Shown here: positions 45,373 through 53,288 of the stretch, piece by piece | How the letters are laid out: the number at the start of each line of letters is the position of its first letter | Numbering within the stretch: the first letter of the stretch is position 1 | DNA from: Frankia nepalensis | GTDB taxonomy: Bacteria > Actinomycetota > Actinomycetes > Frankiales > Frankiaceae | Direction of reading: 5' to 3' | Length of the DNA stretch: 64,000 nt | Assembly (NCBI RefSeq): GCF_016786325.1 | Contig: NZ_JADWYU010000099.1 | Span: 1 to 64,000, forward strand | Program-made: the position numbers and the translations under genes | Notes under the pieces: model-generated | Told to the model about the DNA's origin: nothing | Databases searched by the model: none | Seen by the model: the letters and a program-made list of their open reading frames with translations, nothing else

Positions 45373-45501
45373 CACCTCGACGTTGACCTCCCAACATCCA
45401 GAAACCGATTTTGCCGATCTTGAGACCGAGTTCTCAGTTGTCCATTGATGGAGTCGCGCTCCAGCGATGGACGTCACCGCGACCCAGGATGAGGTGCCGA
45501 C

Positions 45502-46674
45502 ATGGTGGTGGCAGGGCTGCGTGCCTTCGACGCGGACAATCACTACTACGAGACGTTGGACGCGTTCACCCGTCATATCGAGCCGGAGTTCGCCAGGCGC
45601 TGCATGCAGTGGGCGCAGGTGGACGGCAAGACGCGGTTGCTGGTCGGCGGCAAGGTGAACCGGTTCCTGCCGAACCCGACGTTCTCCGCGCTGGCCAGGC
45701 CGGGTGCGTTGGAGCAGTACTTCCGGGGTGAGGTCGGCGGCCCGGTGATCAAGTTGTTCGGCGAGCTGGCGCCGCCGCGGCCCGAGTACCAGAACCGGGA
45801 CGCGCGGCTGCGGGTGATGGACGAGCTGCGTCTCGATGGAGCCTTCTTCTTCCCGACCCTGGGTGTTGGCATGGAGCGCGCCCTCAAGCACGACCTGCCA
45901 GCGGCGCGGGCCGCGTTCCGGGCGTTCAACCGGTGGCTCGACGAGGACTGGGGCTTCGCCTACCAGAACAAGATCTTCGCCGCGCCGTACATCTCGCTGT
46001 CCGACCCCGCGGCGGCGGTCACGGAGCTGCGCTGGGCGCTGGACCGGGGGGTCCGGATCATCGTGATGCGGGCCGGGCCGGTGCTCACCGAGATGGGGTT
46101 GAAGTCGCCGGCGGACCGGATGTTCGACGAGTTCTGGGCGCTGGCCAACGAGGCTGGGGTGGTGTGCGCGTACCACGGCGGCGATGACGTGTACAAGGAG
46201 CTGATCGGGTGGTGGAGCGAGAGCGACGAGACCGAGGCCTTCCGGATGACTCCGCTGCGCAGCCTCCTGTCGCCGAGCGCCGTCGCCGACTCGTTCGCCG
46301 CGCTGCTCGCGCAGGGAACGCTACGGCGTAACCCGAACCTGCGGTTCGCGGCGATCGAGACCGGCGCGGACTGGGTGACCCCGCTGTTCAAGTCGTTGAA
46401 GAAGTCGTTCGTCCAGAACCCCGACACGTGGGCCGAGGACCCGCGTGAGACCTTCCGCCGGCAGGTCTGGGTGTCTCCGTTCCACGAGAACGACCTGGCG
46501 GAGCTGAAGACGATGATCGGCGCGGACCGGATGCTGATGGGCTCGGACTGGCCGCACGTCGAGGGACTCGCCGAGCCGCTCACGTTCACCAAGGACCTCG
46601 AGGCCGCCGGCTTCGACGACGCCGAGATCCAGCTGGTGATGCACGACAACGCGCAGGCACTGATCGGAGCCTGA
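45502..46674 (+). CDS. amidohydrolase-2-family metal-dependent hydrolase
   Basis: 390 residues. FDADNHYYETLDAF holds the N-terminal metal motif (DxNH form), AYHGGDD the middle His and GSDWPHVEG the C-terminal Asp. This is the subgroup common in actinobacterial lipid catabolism and unlike the 37.9-kb enzyme in sequence. The ATG follows GAGGTG by five bases. The preceding 224-bp gap has a 16-bp palindrome, so the gene probably has its own promoter. Substrate unknown; hydrolysis or decarboxylation of a CoA-pathway intermediate is the usual guess. Confidence 0.87.
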   Translation: MVVAGLRAFDADNHYYETLDAFTRHIEPEFARRCMQWAQVDGKTRLLVGGKVNRFLPNPTFSALARPGALEQYFRGEVGGPVIKLFGELAPPRPEYQNRDARLRVMDELRLDGAFFFPTLGVGMERALKHDLPAARAAFRAFNRWLDEDWGFAYQNKIFAAPYISLSDPAAAVTELRWALDRGVRIIVMRAGPVLTEMGLKSPADRMFDEFWALANEAGVVCAYHGGDDVYKELIGWWSESDETEAFRMTPLRSLLSPSAVADSFAALLAQGTLRRNPNLRFAAIETGADWVTPLFKSLKKSFVQNPDTWAEDPRETFRRQVWVSPFHENDLAELKTMIGADRMLMGSDWPHVEGLAEPLTFTKDLEAAGFDDAEIQLVMHDNAQALIGA

Positions 46675-46795
46675 CACACCGACGGCCGGCGCTCGCGGAT
46701 CCCGGCCGAATCCTCGGTCTCGTTCCCGCGTGGGAAGCGCGCGCCGCGGCCGACCCGCGTCGCCCACAGCCAGCGCCGGGCCGTGGCACGCCTTC

Positions 46796-46942
46796 GTCAT
46801 CGCCAACGACTCGGACTTCGGCCTGTCCGGTTCTGTCTGAACCGCCGACCCGGCACACGGGGTGGCGGTCGGCAGGCGGGTACGCACCGGTGCCTTCGCC
46901 ATCAACTCCGGCACGCTCCACGAGTGCCGGTTTTGCCGGTAA
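46796..46942 (+). pseudogene. aldehyde dehydrogenase fragment
   Basis: In one frame the sequence reads VIANDSDFGLSGSV, a TGA stop at 46838-46840, then TADPAHGVAVGRRVRTGAFAIN. This is the C-terminal segment of aldehyde dehydrogenases (IANDSDFGLSGSVWTADP), with the Trp codon changed to stop. Only about 45 codons remain, without the catalytic Cys. It is a decayed fossil unrelated in sequence to the intact ALDH at 36.4 kb. The rest of the 429-bp gap 46675-47103 has no other gene. Confidence 0.7.
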
Positions 46943-47103
46943 ATGGCGCCACACCGACCGCAAGTTCCACCGGGTGTCATGAGGTGCATGGCTCCACCGG
47001 GATTGCGCGGGATTGTCCCCTGCTGGCCGAATTGATTCGGCAGAATAATATTGATGTACTCGTTGTGCGGGCACTCCGTTTCTGTCCAGTGGAGGTGCTG
47101 CAC

Positions 47104-49551
47104 GTGCAATCGAGACCTGCCGCGGCCCGTCGTCACTGGACACTGCGTCGCATATCGTCTGTATGCGCGCTTTATCTGCTCCTGGTGACTGTTTGCTCAT
47201 TCGTCCTTCCGTCGCGTGTGGGTGCTGTCATCACGGCGTGCGCGAACGCCATCGGATGCCTGGTCGCGGCGACCTGTCTGGTGTGGACGGGTTGGCGGGC
47301 TCGTGGGGCCGACCGGCGTTGGCGGCTGATCACCGGACTGGCCGCCGTCCCGCTGGGGCTGACGTCGGTCTGGCACGTCCGGTGGGCGTTCGACCACGGC
47401 TCGGCTGTTGCTGTCAACCCGCCGACCGCTGTCGATGCCGCCCTGCTGATCGTCGCGCTGTCCTTGGCGGGCTTGCTGACTTTCCCCACCGATCCGCTCG
47501 ATTCCCTGGACCGCCGGATTGGTGCGAGTCAGAATGCGCATCGCTGGTATGTGATCATGGTGCTGGACAGCCTGGTGGTCGTCGGGGCCGTCGCACTGCT
47601 GGTGTGGTCGACCATGCTGAAGTCCCTGGCCCGGGCGCAACACATCGACACGTCGGGGTTGGTCTCCTATGTCGTGGCGACCATCGGGTATATGATCTTG
47701 CTGTCTGGAGTGGTTCTCCTTTCGACCTTCCGGCGGCCGCGGTCGAGGCCGGTGCTGGCATTGCTGGGTGCGGGTCTAAGCGTGATCTTGCTGTGCATGA
47801 CGATCTACCTCTTTGTGATCGTCATGGGTGGCCGCAGCATCTCGCCGGCCGTGGACGTCCTTGCCGCGGCCGGCTGGACGATGATCTTGTTGGCCTGCCT
47901 GGTTCCGGTCCCGAGGTTGGCGGCGCCTGCCCAGCCATGTAGCCCACAGACGCTGTGGATCCAGGCCGTATTGCCGTATCTGGCGATCGGCGCGGCAGGC
48001 GGGCTCGCGGCCATCCAGCTGATCGTGGACGGCGCCATCGGCAGTGTCGAGACATACGTCCTGCTCGGCCTGCTTCTGTTGATCATGGCTCGGCAGATGA
48101 CGATGCTGGGTGAGAACACCCGGCTACTGGCATTGGTTCGAAGGAGCCAGCGAGAGCTACACCACCAGGCGTTCCACGACCCTCTCACCGGCCTGGCGAA
48201 CAGAGCGCTGTTCGCCGACCGGTTGGAGCACACGCTCGCCTCCCGGGACAGCGGACCGTTCGCACTGGCGTTCTGCGATCTCGACGACTTCAAGCGGATC
48301 AACGACACCCTGGGACACGCCGCGGGAGACGAACTGCTGCGGATCACCGCGGCGCGTCTGCGCGACGCCGTCCGGTCCGGGGACACGGTCGCCCGGCTCG
48401 GCGGCGACGAGTTCGCGCTGCTGCTCGAAGGCGGTGGGGAGGATCCGGAGGCCGTGTGCCGGCGGCTGGCCACGACGATCCGGACCCCGTGCACACTCAT
48501 GGGACACTCCCGGCCCATCGGGGCCAGTCTCGGACTCGTCCTGGCTGATCCGACTCGTCACCCAGCAGCCGAAACCCTGCTGCGGGATGCCGATCTGGCG
48601 ATGTACGAGGCGAAGCGCGCCGGCAAGGGTGGGTTGGTCGTCTACAGCTCGGATCTGTCGACACCGGAGTCGGCTCCGCAGATGCGCGCCGATCTCGACC
48701 GGGCGCTGCGCGCGGACGATCCCGACAATGCCCTCGAAGTGCGCTATCGACCCGTGGTCGATCTCCGCACCTGGCGGACGGTCGCGGTCGAAACGATACC
48801 GTGCTGGAGCCGGGGGCACCTGCGGGAGCCCGCGTTCGAACCGCTGTATCGACTGGCGGACGAGGCCGGGCTGGCCATGCCGTTGCTCGACTTCATCTTT
48901 CGGCGGGTCTGCCGCGACATGTGTGCCCGTGGTTCCCGTGGTTCACGGGTGGCTTCCGTGCCTGTCTTCGTCACTGTTCCGATAGACCGTGATCTCGAGG
49001 ACACGCCTGTCGCCGGTGTCGCCGATCTGCTGGCCGACCGCGGCCTGCCCGCACGGTCGATCATCTTGACGCTCATGAGCGGTCATGGTCTCCCGGACCT
49101 GTCCGTCGCGGCCCCGGCGCTACGACGTCTCGGGGCCCGAGACATCCGCCTGGCCCTCGACGGAGCCGGCGGTGACCAGAGCACACTCGCCGCCTGGTAC
49201 GAGGTGCCGATCCAGATCGTCAGGCTCGACCGCCGCCTCACGCGGCTTGGCGACGTGTCGACCCGAGGGCGTATCGACCTGGTGCGGGAGGCTCTGCTCG
49301 CCCTCGCGGCGCGGCTCGGGCTGACCGTGGTCGCCACGGGGCTCGACGCGCCCGCCCAGGCACGTTCGTTGGCCGCGGCCGGCTGCCACCTCGGGACCGG
49401 TCCTCTCTGCGGCCCGCCCCGCCCCATGGAGGACGTGTTTGTCGCCGCGGAGCATCGGCGGCTGGGCCGTCATGGCCTGAGGCCAGGTCGTGGCCCGCCT
49501 GTCAGCCTCTTACGCGGTCGCCGATCGCGCCATCCCCGCGCAGGGCCCTGA
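47104..49551 (+). CDS. membrane diguanylate cyclase with degenerate EAL domain
   Basis: 815 residues from the GTG at 47104 (GGAGGTG six bases upstream). About ten hydrophobic helices fill residues 15-330. An intact GGDEF domain follows, with RLGGDEFALL at 433-437, so c-di-GMP synthesis is likely. The C-terminal domain (about 530-800) aligns with EAL phosphodiesterases, but the EAL motif reads ETI (VAVETIPCW), the metal-binding Asn segment reads VFVTVPI and the later ExTE reads LTLMS. It should be catalytically dead and may bind c-di-GMP or regulate the cyclase. The last 50 bp overlap the convergent CoA-transferase gene. Confidence 0.88.
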   Translation: MQSRPAAARRHWTLRRISSVCALYLLLVTVCSFVLPSRVGAVITACANAIGCLVAATCLVWTGWRARGADRRWRLITGLAAVPLGLTSVWHVRWAFDHGSAVAVNPPTAVDAALLIVALSLAGLLTFPTDPLDSLDRRIGASQNAHRWYVIMVLDSLVVVGAVALLVWSTMLKSLARAQHIDTSGLVSYVVATIGYMILLSGVVLLSTFRRPRSRPVLALLGAGLSVILLCMTIYLFVIVMGGRSISPAVDVLAAAGWTMILLACLVPVPRLAAPAQPCSPQTLWIQAVLPYLAIGAAGGLAAIQLIVDGAIGSVETYVLLGLLLLIMARQMTMLGENTRLLALVRRSQRELHHQAFHDPLTGLANRALFADRLEHTLASRDSGPFALAFCDLDDFKRINDTLGHAAGDELLRITAARLRDAVRSGDTVARLGGDEFALLLEGGGEDPEAVCRRLATTIRTPCTLMGHSRPIGASLGLVLADPTRHPAAETLLRDADLAMYEAKRAGKGGLVVYSSDLSTPESAPQMRADLDRALRADDPDNALEVRYRPVVDLRTWRTVAVETIPCWSRGHLREPAFEPLYRLADEAGLAMPLLDFIFRRVCRDMCARGSRGSRVASVPVFVTVPIDRDLEDTPVAGVADLLADRGLPARSIILTLMSGHGLPDLSVAAPALRRLGARDIRLALDGAGGDQSTLAAWYEVPIQIVRLDRRLTRLGDVSTRGRIDLVREALLALAARLGLTVVATGLDAPAQARSLAAAGCHLGTGPLCGPPRPMEDVFVAAEHRRLGRHGLRPGRGPPVSLLRGRRSRHPRAGP

Positions 49552-51757
49552 GCTCGTCCGGGCCGGCGACCTCCCCCAGCACGGCCTCATTGTGTTCGCC
49601 GAGCGTGGGGGACCGCAGTCGCAGCCAGGCCGGAACCGAGGCGAATCGGAACGGCAGCGTCGGCAGCCGCGTCCGGCCGGTCACCGGATGGTCCTCGGTC
49701 TCGAACAGACCGCGATGGCGCAGCTGCGGGTTGCGGACCATGTCACGAGCCGCGATCACCACCTCCGCGGGGACGCCGAGGGCTGAGATCTCCTCCGCCG
49801 CGGTGGCGGCCTCCCGCCCGGCGAACCATTCCCCCAACCGCCCGTCGAGCTCGTCGTGCCGGTCGTGTCTCGCGGCCGCGAGGGCCAGCGTGGCGTCGTC
49901 CCGCCAGCCCAGGTGGTGGCGCAGCCGCTCCCACTGCGCGTCGTCGGCCACGGACAGCGCCACCCACTGGTCCTCGCCCGCGCACCGGTAGACGCCCTGG
50001 GGCGCCGCGAGCCGGCTTCGGGCACCCTGCCGGCTCAGCAGCGTTCCGTTCACCTCGTACTCGAGATGCGGTTCGATCGCGGCGTTCAACGCGGCCTCGA
50101 CCATCGCGACCTCGACGTGCACACCGGTACCGGTCGTGTCTCGCACCCGCGTCGCGAGCAGCGCCGCGAACACGGCATGCACGCCGGCCAACGGGTCGCA
50201 CGCCCCGCCCACCAACAGCGGCGGACCGGCGGGGGAGCCGGTCAGCCAGGCGAGGCCCGTGATCGACTCGATGGTCTGCGCGAAACCGGTGCGGTCCCGC
50301 CACGGGCCGTCGAGCCCGAAGGCCGGCATCCGCATCATGACGAGGGCGGGGTTGACCTCGCGCAGCCGGTCCCAGCCGAGCCCGAACTGCTCCATCACCC
50401 GCGGTGTGTAGTTCTCCACGACCACATCCGCCGTCGAGGCCAGACGTTCGAACAGCGACACCCCCCGCGGCGTGTTCAGGTCCAGGGTGACCGCGCGCTT
50501 GTTGACGTTGGCCGCGTGGAAGACCGGCCCCCACTCCCACCAGCGGTCCTCGGTCGGCGGCCGGACTGACACGTACCGCATCTGGTCGGGCCGACCGACC
50601 GACTCCACCTTGATCACATCCGCGCCCAGGGCGCCGAGCAGGCTCGTCGCGGCCGGCCCGGCCCACCATGCCGTGCAGTCCAGGACACGCAGGCCGGCCA
50701 ACGGGAGCCCGTCCCGCTGCGGCGGAGCCCCGCGCGGCTCCCAGCCGACCGCGTCCGAGCGCGGCGACGGCACCGTGCCAGGCGGCGGCGCCTGCCTGCC
50801 CCCGAGCAGATAGGGCGGGCGGGGCTGACGAAACCGGCCGGACGCGGACCGGCGGAAGACACCCCTCGCGACGAACTGCTCGAAGTCGGCGACGTTTGCG
50901 CCGTGCAGGACGGGGCCAGCCGGAATCCGGAAGTCCGACGCCTCGGCCAGGACCTCCGCGGACGTCCGCGCGGTCGAGTACGCGTGCACGCCGGCGAGGA
51001 ACTCGTCGCGTCGGGCGAATCGGCTCACGGCACGGGCGAGGCCGCCGTCTGCCGACCATTCCGGCCGGCCGACCTGAACGCAGAAGTCCTGAAACTGTGT
51101 CGCGCTGTTGGTCGTGACGGTGACGAACCCGTCCGATGCCGGCAGCACGGACGGGATCTCGACTCTCCGGCCCGTGCCGACCACCGGCGGCCAGCCGGCC
51201 ATCTGGGCGAAGACCGACGGGTAGGTCGACATCGACGTCGCCATGCAGTCGAGCATCGCGACGTCGACATGCTCCGGCCGGCCGGTCCGCAACGCCGCGA
51301 CCGCGGCCAGGGCCGCGTACGTACCGGTGATCCACTCCCCGAGCCGGTTGCCCGCCGGCACCGGAGGATCCTCGGGGAACCCTCGGCTGCCCGTCGACCC
51401 GCAGGCGGCCTGCAAGGTGAACTCGGTCCACGGCCTCCCGGCCCACGGGCCGTCGACGCCGAACGGCGTGACCGTCACCACCACCCGTGCCAGGCCGACG
51501 TCCGCCGGATCCGAGGTGACCAGCACATCGGCCAGGCCAAGCAGGTCCGTGTCATCCGCGACCGAACGCTTCCCGGCGTTCAGGAACTCGAACAGCGCCC
51601 CCGACTCCCGCGATCGCCCCGGATCGTCCACGGGCTCCACGATCACCACGTCCGCGCCGGCGTCCGTCAACAGCTTCGTGCAGTACGGCCCGGCGATCCC
51701 CGACGTGCGGTCCAGGACCCTGACACCCGCCAAGGGCCGCGCCGTGGCCTCGGACAT
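49502..51757 (-). CDS. tandem-domain CaiB/BaiF family III CoA-transferase
   Basis: 751 residues holding two complete family III CoA-transferase units. Unit 1 spans about 8-330 (LAGVRVLDRTSGIAGPYCTKLL) and unit 2 about 350-740 (LAGLRVLDCTAWWAGPAATSLL). The segment with the nucleophilic Asp reads HVDVAMLDC in unit 1 and HVEVAMVEA in unit 2, so the halves may differ in activity. Standard enzymes have one unit of about 400 residues and form interlocked dimers; this fusion could make the dimer in one chain. The ATG at 51757 is preceded by GGAG. It lies 33 bp downstream of the alcohol dehydrogenase gene, same operon. Confidence 0.87.
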   Translation of the reverse strand: MSEATARPLAGVRVLDRTSGIAGPYCTKLLTDAGADVVIVEPVDDPGRSRESGALFEFLNAGKRSVADDTDLLGLADVLVTSDPADVGLARVVVTVTPFGVDGPWAGRPWTEFTLQAACGSTGSRGFPEDPPVPAGNRLGEWITGTYAALAAVAALRTGRPEHVDVAMLDCMATSMSTYPSVFAQMAGWPPVVGTGRRVEIPSVLPASDGFVTVTTNSATQFQDFCVQVGRPEWSADGGLARAVSRFARRDEFLAGVHAYSTARTSAEVLAEASDFRIPAGPVLHGANVADFEQFVARGVFRRSASGRFRQPRPPYLLGGRQAPPPGTVPSPRSDAVGWEPRGAPPQRDGLPLAGLRVLDCTAWWAGPAATSLLGALGADVIKVESVGRPDQMRYVSVRPPTEDRWWEWGPVFHAANVNKRAVTLDLNTPRGVSLFERLASTADVVVENYTPRVMEQFGLGWDRLREVNPALVMMRMPAFGLDGPWRDRTGFAQTIESITGLAWLTGSPAGPPLLVGGACDPLAGVHAVFAALLATRVRDTTGTGVHVEVAMVEAALNAAIEPHLEYEVNGTLLSRQGARSRLAAPQGVYRCAGEDQWVALSVADDAQWERLRHHLGWRDDATLALAAARHDRHDELDGRLGEWFAGREAATAAEEISALGVPAEVVIAARDMVRNPQLRHRGLFETEDHPVTGRTRLPTLPFRFASVPAWLRLRSPTLGEHNEAVLGEVAGPDELRALRGDGAIGDRVRG

Positions 51758-51790
51758 CGACAACTCCGTTGGTCCCTGTGCCGGCATTTC

Positions 51791-52909
51791 TCAGTGCTCG
51801 TGGATGACGACGCCGCGGATGTTCTTTCCCTCGAGCAGGTCCCGGTAGCCCTGGTTGATGTCATCAAGGCCGTACCTGGTCGTGATGAGTTCGTCGACCA
51901 TCAGCTCGCCGCCGCGATAGAGATCGAGCAGCCTTGGAATGTCGCGCAGTGGGTTGCAGCCGCCGAACCGAACTCCCTGCAAACACTGCTGGTAGCCCAC
52001 GAGCGCGCCCGTGTTCACACCCAGCAGGTGATCCCGGGACCCTCCGGAGGTGATCGTGACCTGTCCCAGTTTTCCCACGATCGAGGTGGCCTGATTCAGA
52101 ACCTGCTCGTCCAGGACACCGACCACGACGATCGCGTGGTCGGCACCCCGGCCCTGGGTCATCCTCAGCACGGCCGTGCGGGCGTTGCCGGCGGTCTCGA
52201 AGACATGGGTGGCGCCGAAGGTGAGTGCCTTTTCCCGCTTGAAGGCGACCGGGTCCACGACGACGACATGACGCGCTCCCGCCTGCCGGGCGCCCTGGAC
52301 CGCGTTGCTGCCGACGCCACCGGCCCCGAAGATCACCACGGTGTCGCCTGCCGAGACGCCGGCGCAGTACACGGACGAGCCCCAGCCCGTCGGTACGCCG
52401 CAGCCGATCAGGGCGGCCACTTCGAAGGGAATGTCCTCGCCGAGACGGATGCACGAGGTCTCCGGCACCACCGCGTACCGCGAGAATGTTCCTAATCCGC
52501 ACAGCGCCCCGACGTCCTCGGTTCCGTCGTGGAACCGGAAGGAACCGTCGGGAAGGTGCCCGGTCCGCGTGTCCGGGCCGTCGTCGCAGAGGTTCTGGTG
52601 GCCGGTCGAACAGTAGTGGCACCGGCCGCAGACGGGCAGGGAGGAACAGACAACGTCATCACCGGGGGCGACCCGGGTGACTCCCGGCCCGACCGACTCC
52701 ACGATCCCCGCGCCTTCGTGACCACCCACGATCGGGTACCGCACCGGCGTCAGGCCAGTACGCACGTGCTCGTCCGAACGACACAGCCCGGCCGCCATGA
52801 ACTTGATCCGTACCTCGTGCGCCCGCGGCGACTCCAGACGCAGATCGACCACGTCCCACCACTGCTGGGGTCCCCGGCACACCGCGGCACGCGTCGTGAT
52901 CGTTCCCAC
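51791..52909 (-). CDS. zinc-dependent alcohol dehydrogenase, NDMA/mycofactocin type
   Basis: 372 residues. GLCRSDEH and GGHEGAG carry the catalytic zinc ligands, CGRCHYCSTGHQNLC the structural zinc and GAGGVGSNAVQGA the nucleotide loop. It belongs to the same nicotinoprotein family as the enzyme at 44.2 kb but is clearly diverged, so a different alcohol is expected. The GTG start follows GAGGGGGC. Coupling with the doubled CoA-transferase suggests oxidation of an alcohol followed by CoA transfer to the acid. Operator site F stands about 90 bp upstream but its promoter elements face the other way. Confidence 0.87.
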   Translation of the reverse strand: MGTITTRAAVCRGPQQWWDVVDLRLESPRAHEVRIKFMAAGLCRSDEHVRTGLTPVRYPIVGGHEGAGIVESVGPGVTRVAPGDDVVCSSLPVCGRCHYCSTGHQNLCDDGPDTRTGHLPDGSFRFHDGTEDVGALCGLGTFSRYAVVPETSCIRLGEDIPFEVAALIGCGVPTGWGSSVYCAGVSAGDTVVIFGAGGVGSNAVQGARQAGARHVVVVDPVAFKREKALTFGATHVFETAGNARTAVLRMTQGRGADHAIVVVGVLDEQVLNQATSIVGKLGQVTITSGGSRDHLLGVNTGALVGYQQCLQGVRFGGCNPLRDIPRLLDLYRGGELMVDELITTRYGLDDINQGYRDLLEGKNIRGVVIHEH

Positions 52910-52994
52910 CGCTGCCCCCTCACCCTCGATGCCTGACCTGGTGGCCTCGTGGTCAATCGGCTGGTAGCGCCGCAGGAGCGGACCCCCTGGTCGA

Positions 52995-53023
52995 TTGTGT
53001 AGTGTGTACTAACTGTCTAAATG
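52995..53023 (+). promoter_or_regulatory. promoter with shared 14-bp operator (site F)
   Basis: TTGTGT (52995-53000), AGTGTGTACTAACT (53001-53014), three bases, TAAATG (53018-53023): a 17-bp spacer occupied by the motif. It points toward the MFS gene, 266 bp away, and being palindromic may also affect the divergent alcohol dehydrogenase. Confidence 0.58.
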
Positions 53024-53155
53024 GCGCAAGGAGAGTTCGTGGCTGCCGGAGCCTCGTGATCGGAGAGGTCGCGCTCGCCGGGCGGCCGGGAGCTGGGCTG
53101 ATCGCCCTTGGGCGTGCGCAGGCGCGTGCGCTGCCTGACGCTCGCCCATCGGCGT

Positions 53156-53175
53156 GGATTTTGTATATAAAATCC
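53156..53175. promoter_or_regulatory. AT-rich 20-bp palindrome before the MFS gene
   Basis: GGATTTT (53156-53162) and AAAATCC (53169-53175) flank GTATAT; TATA in the centre pairs too, leaving one mismatch. Such an AT-rich symmetric block in this GC-rich DNA is a likely operator. Downstream, AAGGAG leads into an eight-codon frame (53240-53266) ending before the MFS start, a possible leader peptide. Confidence 0.55.
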
Positions 53176-53288
53176 GAACGGCCGGGCAGGGATCGGAGGT
53201 GGGTGGTAGCGATCAAAGCACTCTGGGAGAAGGAGAGCCGTGCCTCCCGACGCCGCCGCCCGCTGAGCCGGCGGCGGTGGGAGACCTC

